Part shown: piece after piece, positions 5,189-5,692 of the stretch
Layout of the letters: the number at the start of each line of letters is the position of its first letter
Position numbering within the stretch: the stretch's first letter is position 1
Assembly (NCBI GenBank): GCA_003220905.1
Contig: QHTS01000032.1
Coordinates: forward strand, 1 to 5,692
Direction of reading: 5' to 3'
Origin: Gemmatimonadota bacterium
GTDB taxonomy: Bacteria > Gemmatimonadota > Gemmatimonadetes > Gemmatimonadales > GWC2-71-9
Length of the DNA stretch: 5,692 nucleotides
Notes under the pieces: model-generated
The model's input: the letters and a program-made list of their open reading frames with translations, nothing else
The model's database searches: none
Told to the model about the DNA's origin: nothing
Translations under genes and position numbers: made by a program

Positions 5189-5546
5189 ACGCGTACCGAC
5201 CGTAAGCCACGAAGGCCGACAGCAGCCCCATCACGACCGCCCAGACCATCGGGTTGGTAGCGGCGAGTTTGAGCGAATACCGCGCGTACAGCCCGGCGAG
5301 GGCCAGGGTTTCCAGCGCGAGCGCCGCGGCCGCGAGCGGGGTCAGGATCGGCATCCACTGCGCGGCGGCGGGGACGACCAGCAGGACGGCGCCCAGCATC
5401 TCGAGCACGCCGAGCGCGCGCCATCCGCCGCGCGAGAGCGCGCGCATATAGTTCGCGAGCTCGTCGAACTTGAACACTTTGTATGACCCCCCCGCGAGGT
5501 AGAGCAGGGCGAGCCCGATCTGGAGGACCCACAAGAGGACGTTCAT
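5187..5546 (-). CDS. DoxX-like small membrane protein
   Basis: The product is 119 residues with four hydrophobic segments (near residues 1-20, 43-62, 67-88 and 98-116). It matches the DoxX-like family in length and pattern: LYLAGGSYKVFKFDEL (15-30) after the first segment, and GVLEMLGAVLLVVP (46-59) in the second, with the conserved Glu (residue 49). DoxX-like proteins are small integral inner-membrane proteins; some relatives are linked to redox or thiol stress, but no reaction can be assigned here. AAGGAG (5553-5558) lies 6 nt before the ATG. The ATG overlaps the TGA of the upstream ArsR-type gene as ATGA, so the two are probably translationally coupled. A run of seven G bases on the coding strand (5487-5493) encodes part of AGGS and keeps the frame. 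Confidence 0.9.
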   Translation of the reverse strand: MNVLLWVLQIGLALLYLAGGSYKVFKFDELANYMRALSRGGWRALGVLEMLGAVLLVVPAAAQWMPILTPLAAAALALETLALAGLYARYSLKLAATNPMVWAVVMGLLSAFVAYGRYA

Positions 5547-5692
5547 CGTTTTCTCCTTGTCTTCTCTTTCGTTGGTGTCGACTGGTCCATGCGGTCGAGG
5601 TGGCGCTCGAGCGCATCGACACGCTCGGACCAGAACCGACGGAACTGATCCAGCCAGTCATCAATCTCCTGGAGTGGCTCTGGCTTCAAACG
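5543..5692 (-). CDS. ArsR-family HTH regulator, C-terminal part only (5' end beyond window)
   Basis: An open frame enters from the right edge and encodes 49 residues before TGA (5545-5543). It reads RLKPEPLQEIDDWLDQFRRF, then WSERVDALERHLDRMDQ and a basic tail rich in Lys and Arg. This is the typical C-terminal helix of ArsR-type winged-helix repressors that accompany DoxX and SRPBCC genes: after the wing come xLxPEPLxEIDxWLxxFRxFWxxRLDxLExHLD. The winged-helix domain itself is outside the window, so DNA contacts cannot be checked. The stop overlaps the DoxX-like ATG as ATGA. As the first gene seen of a compact four-gene row it is probably the autoregulator of the operon. Assignment is from the C-terminal pattern plus context. 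Confidence 0.78.
   Translation of the reverse strand, partial: RLKPEPLQEIDDWLDQFRRFWSERVDALERHLDRMDQSTPTKEKTRRKR

Noticed and set aside
4630..5664. A 344-residue protein with a long Arg-rich N-terminus in front of the AHSA1 domain
   Set aside because: The first half only shadows the DoxX-like and ArsR-type genes in another frame. The AHSA1 fold and a strong AGGAGG place the start at 5178.

Overview
The window is GC-rich bacterial DNA from the accessory part of a genome. Its families (DUF1579-like lipoprotein, DUF2306-like and DUF6632-like membrane proteins, DUF1801, an ArsR/DoxX/AHSA1 operon) are most familiar from soil bacteria such as Acidobacteriota, Gemmatimonadota and Myxococcota. No ribosomal or other marker gene is present, so the phylum is an inference only. 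I see no tRNA, rRNA, CRISPR array, transposase or phage gene.

Layout. (1) Positions 1-522, minus strand: the 5' part of a secreted lipoprotein of DUF1579 type, cut by the left window edge. (2) Position 600 to about 1637, plus strand: a divergently transcribed AraC-family regulator with an unusual C-terminal tail. It starts with GTG and may be leaderless. (3) Positions 1691-1834: a non-coding gap holding three back-to-back perfect hairpins, each with a 3-nt loop. (4) Positions 1835-4218, plus strand: a tight co-directional row. It holds the broken 5' end of a zinc-type alcohol dehydrogenase/quinone oxidoreductase gene (MDR family), three small integral membrane protein genes, and a broken 3' end of a D-threonine aldolase / D-serine dehydratase-like gene. 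The last membrane gene has lost its own stop and runs in frame into the aldolase remnant. The remnant itself carries a frameshift. (5) Positions 4215-5692, minus strand: a compact operon, ArsR-type regulator (C-terminus only) > DoxX-like membrane protein > AHSA1/SRPBCC protein > DUF1801 protein, with overlapping or nearly touching genes. It converges on the aldolase remnant, and the two stop codons share a CTAG palindrome.

How the parts work together. The right-hand operon is a recognisable ArsR-DoxX-SRPBCC type module, presumably autoregulated by the ArsR protein. Its physiological role is not known to me with certainty. The middle region reads as a recombination scar: a gene head on the left and an unrelated gene tail on the right bracket three intact small membrane protein genes that may still be expressed together. 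I found no convincing evidence of an undescribed multi-gene system. The parts most worth a second look are the hairpin array, the chimeric membrane protein/aldolase ORF with its 2-nt frameshift, and the two truncated enzyme genes that bracket the membrane cluster.
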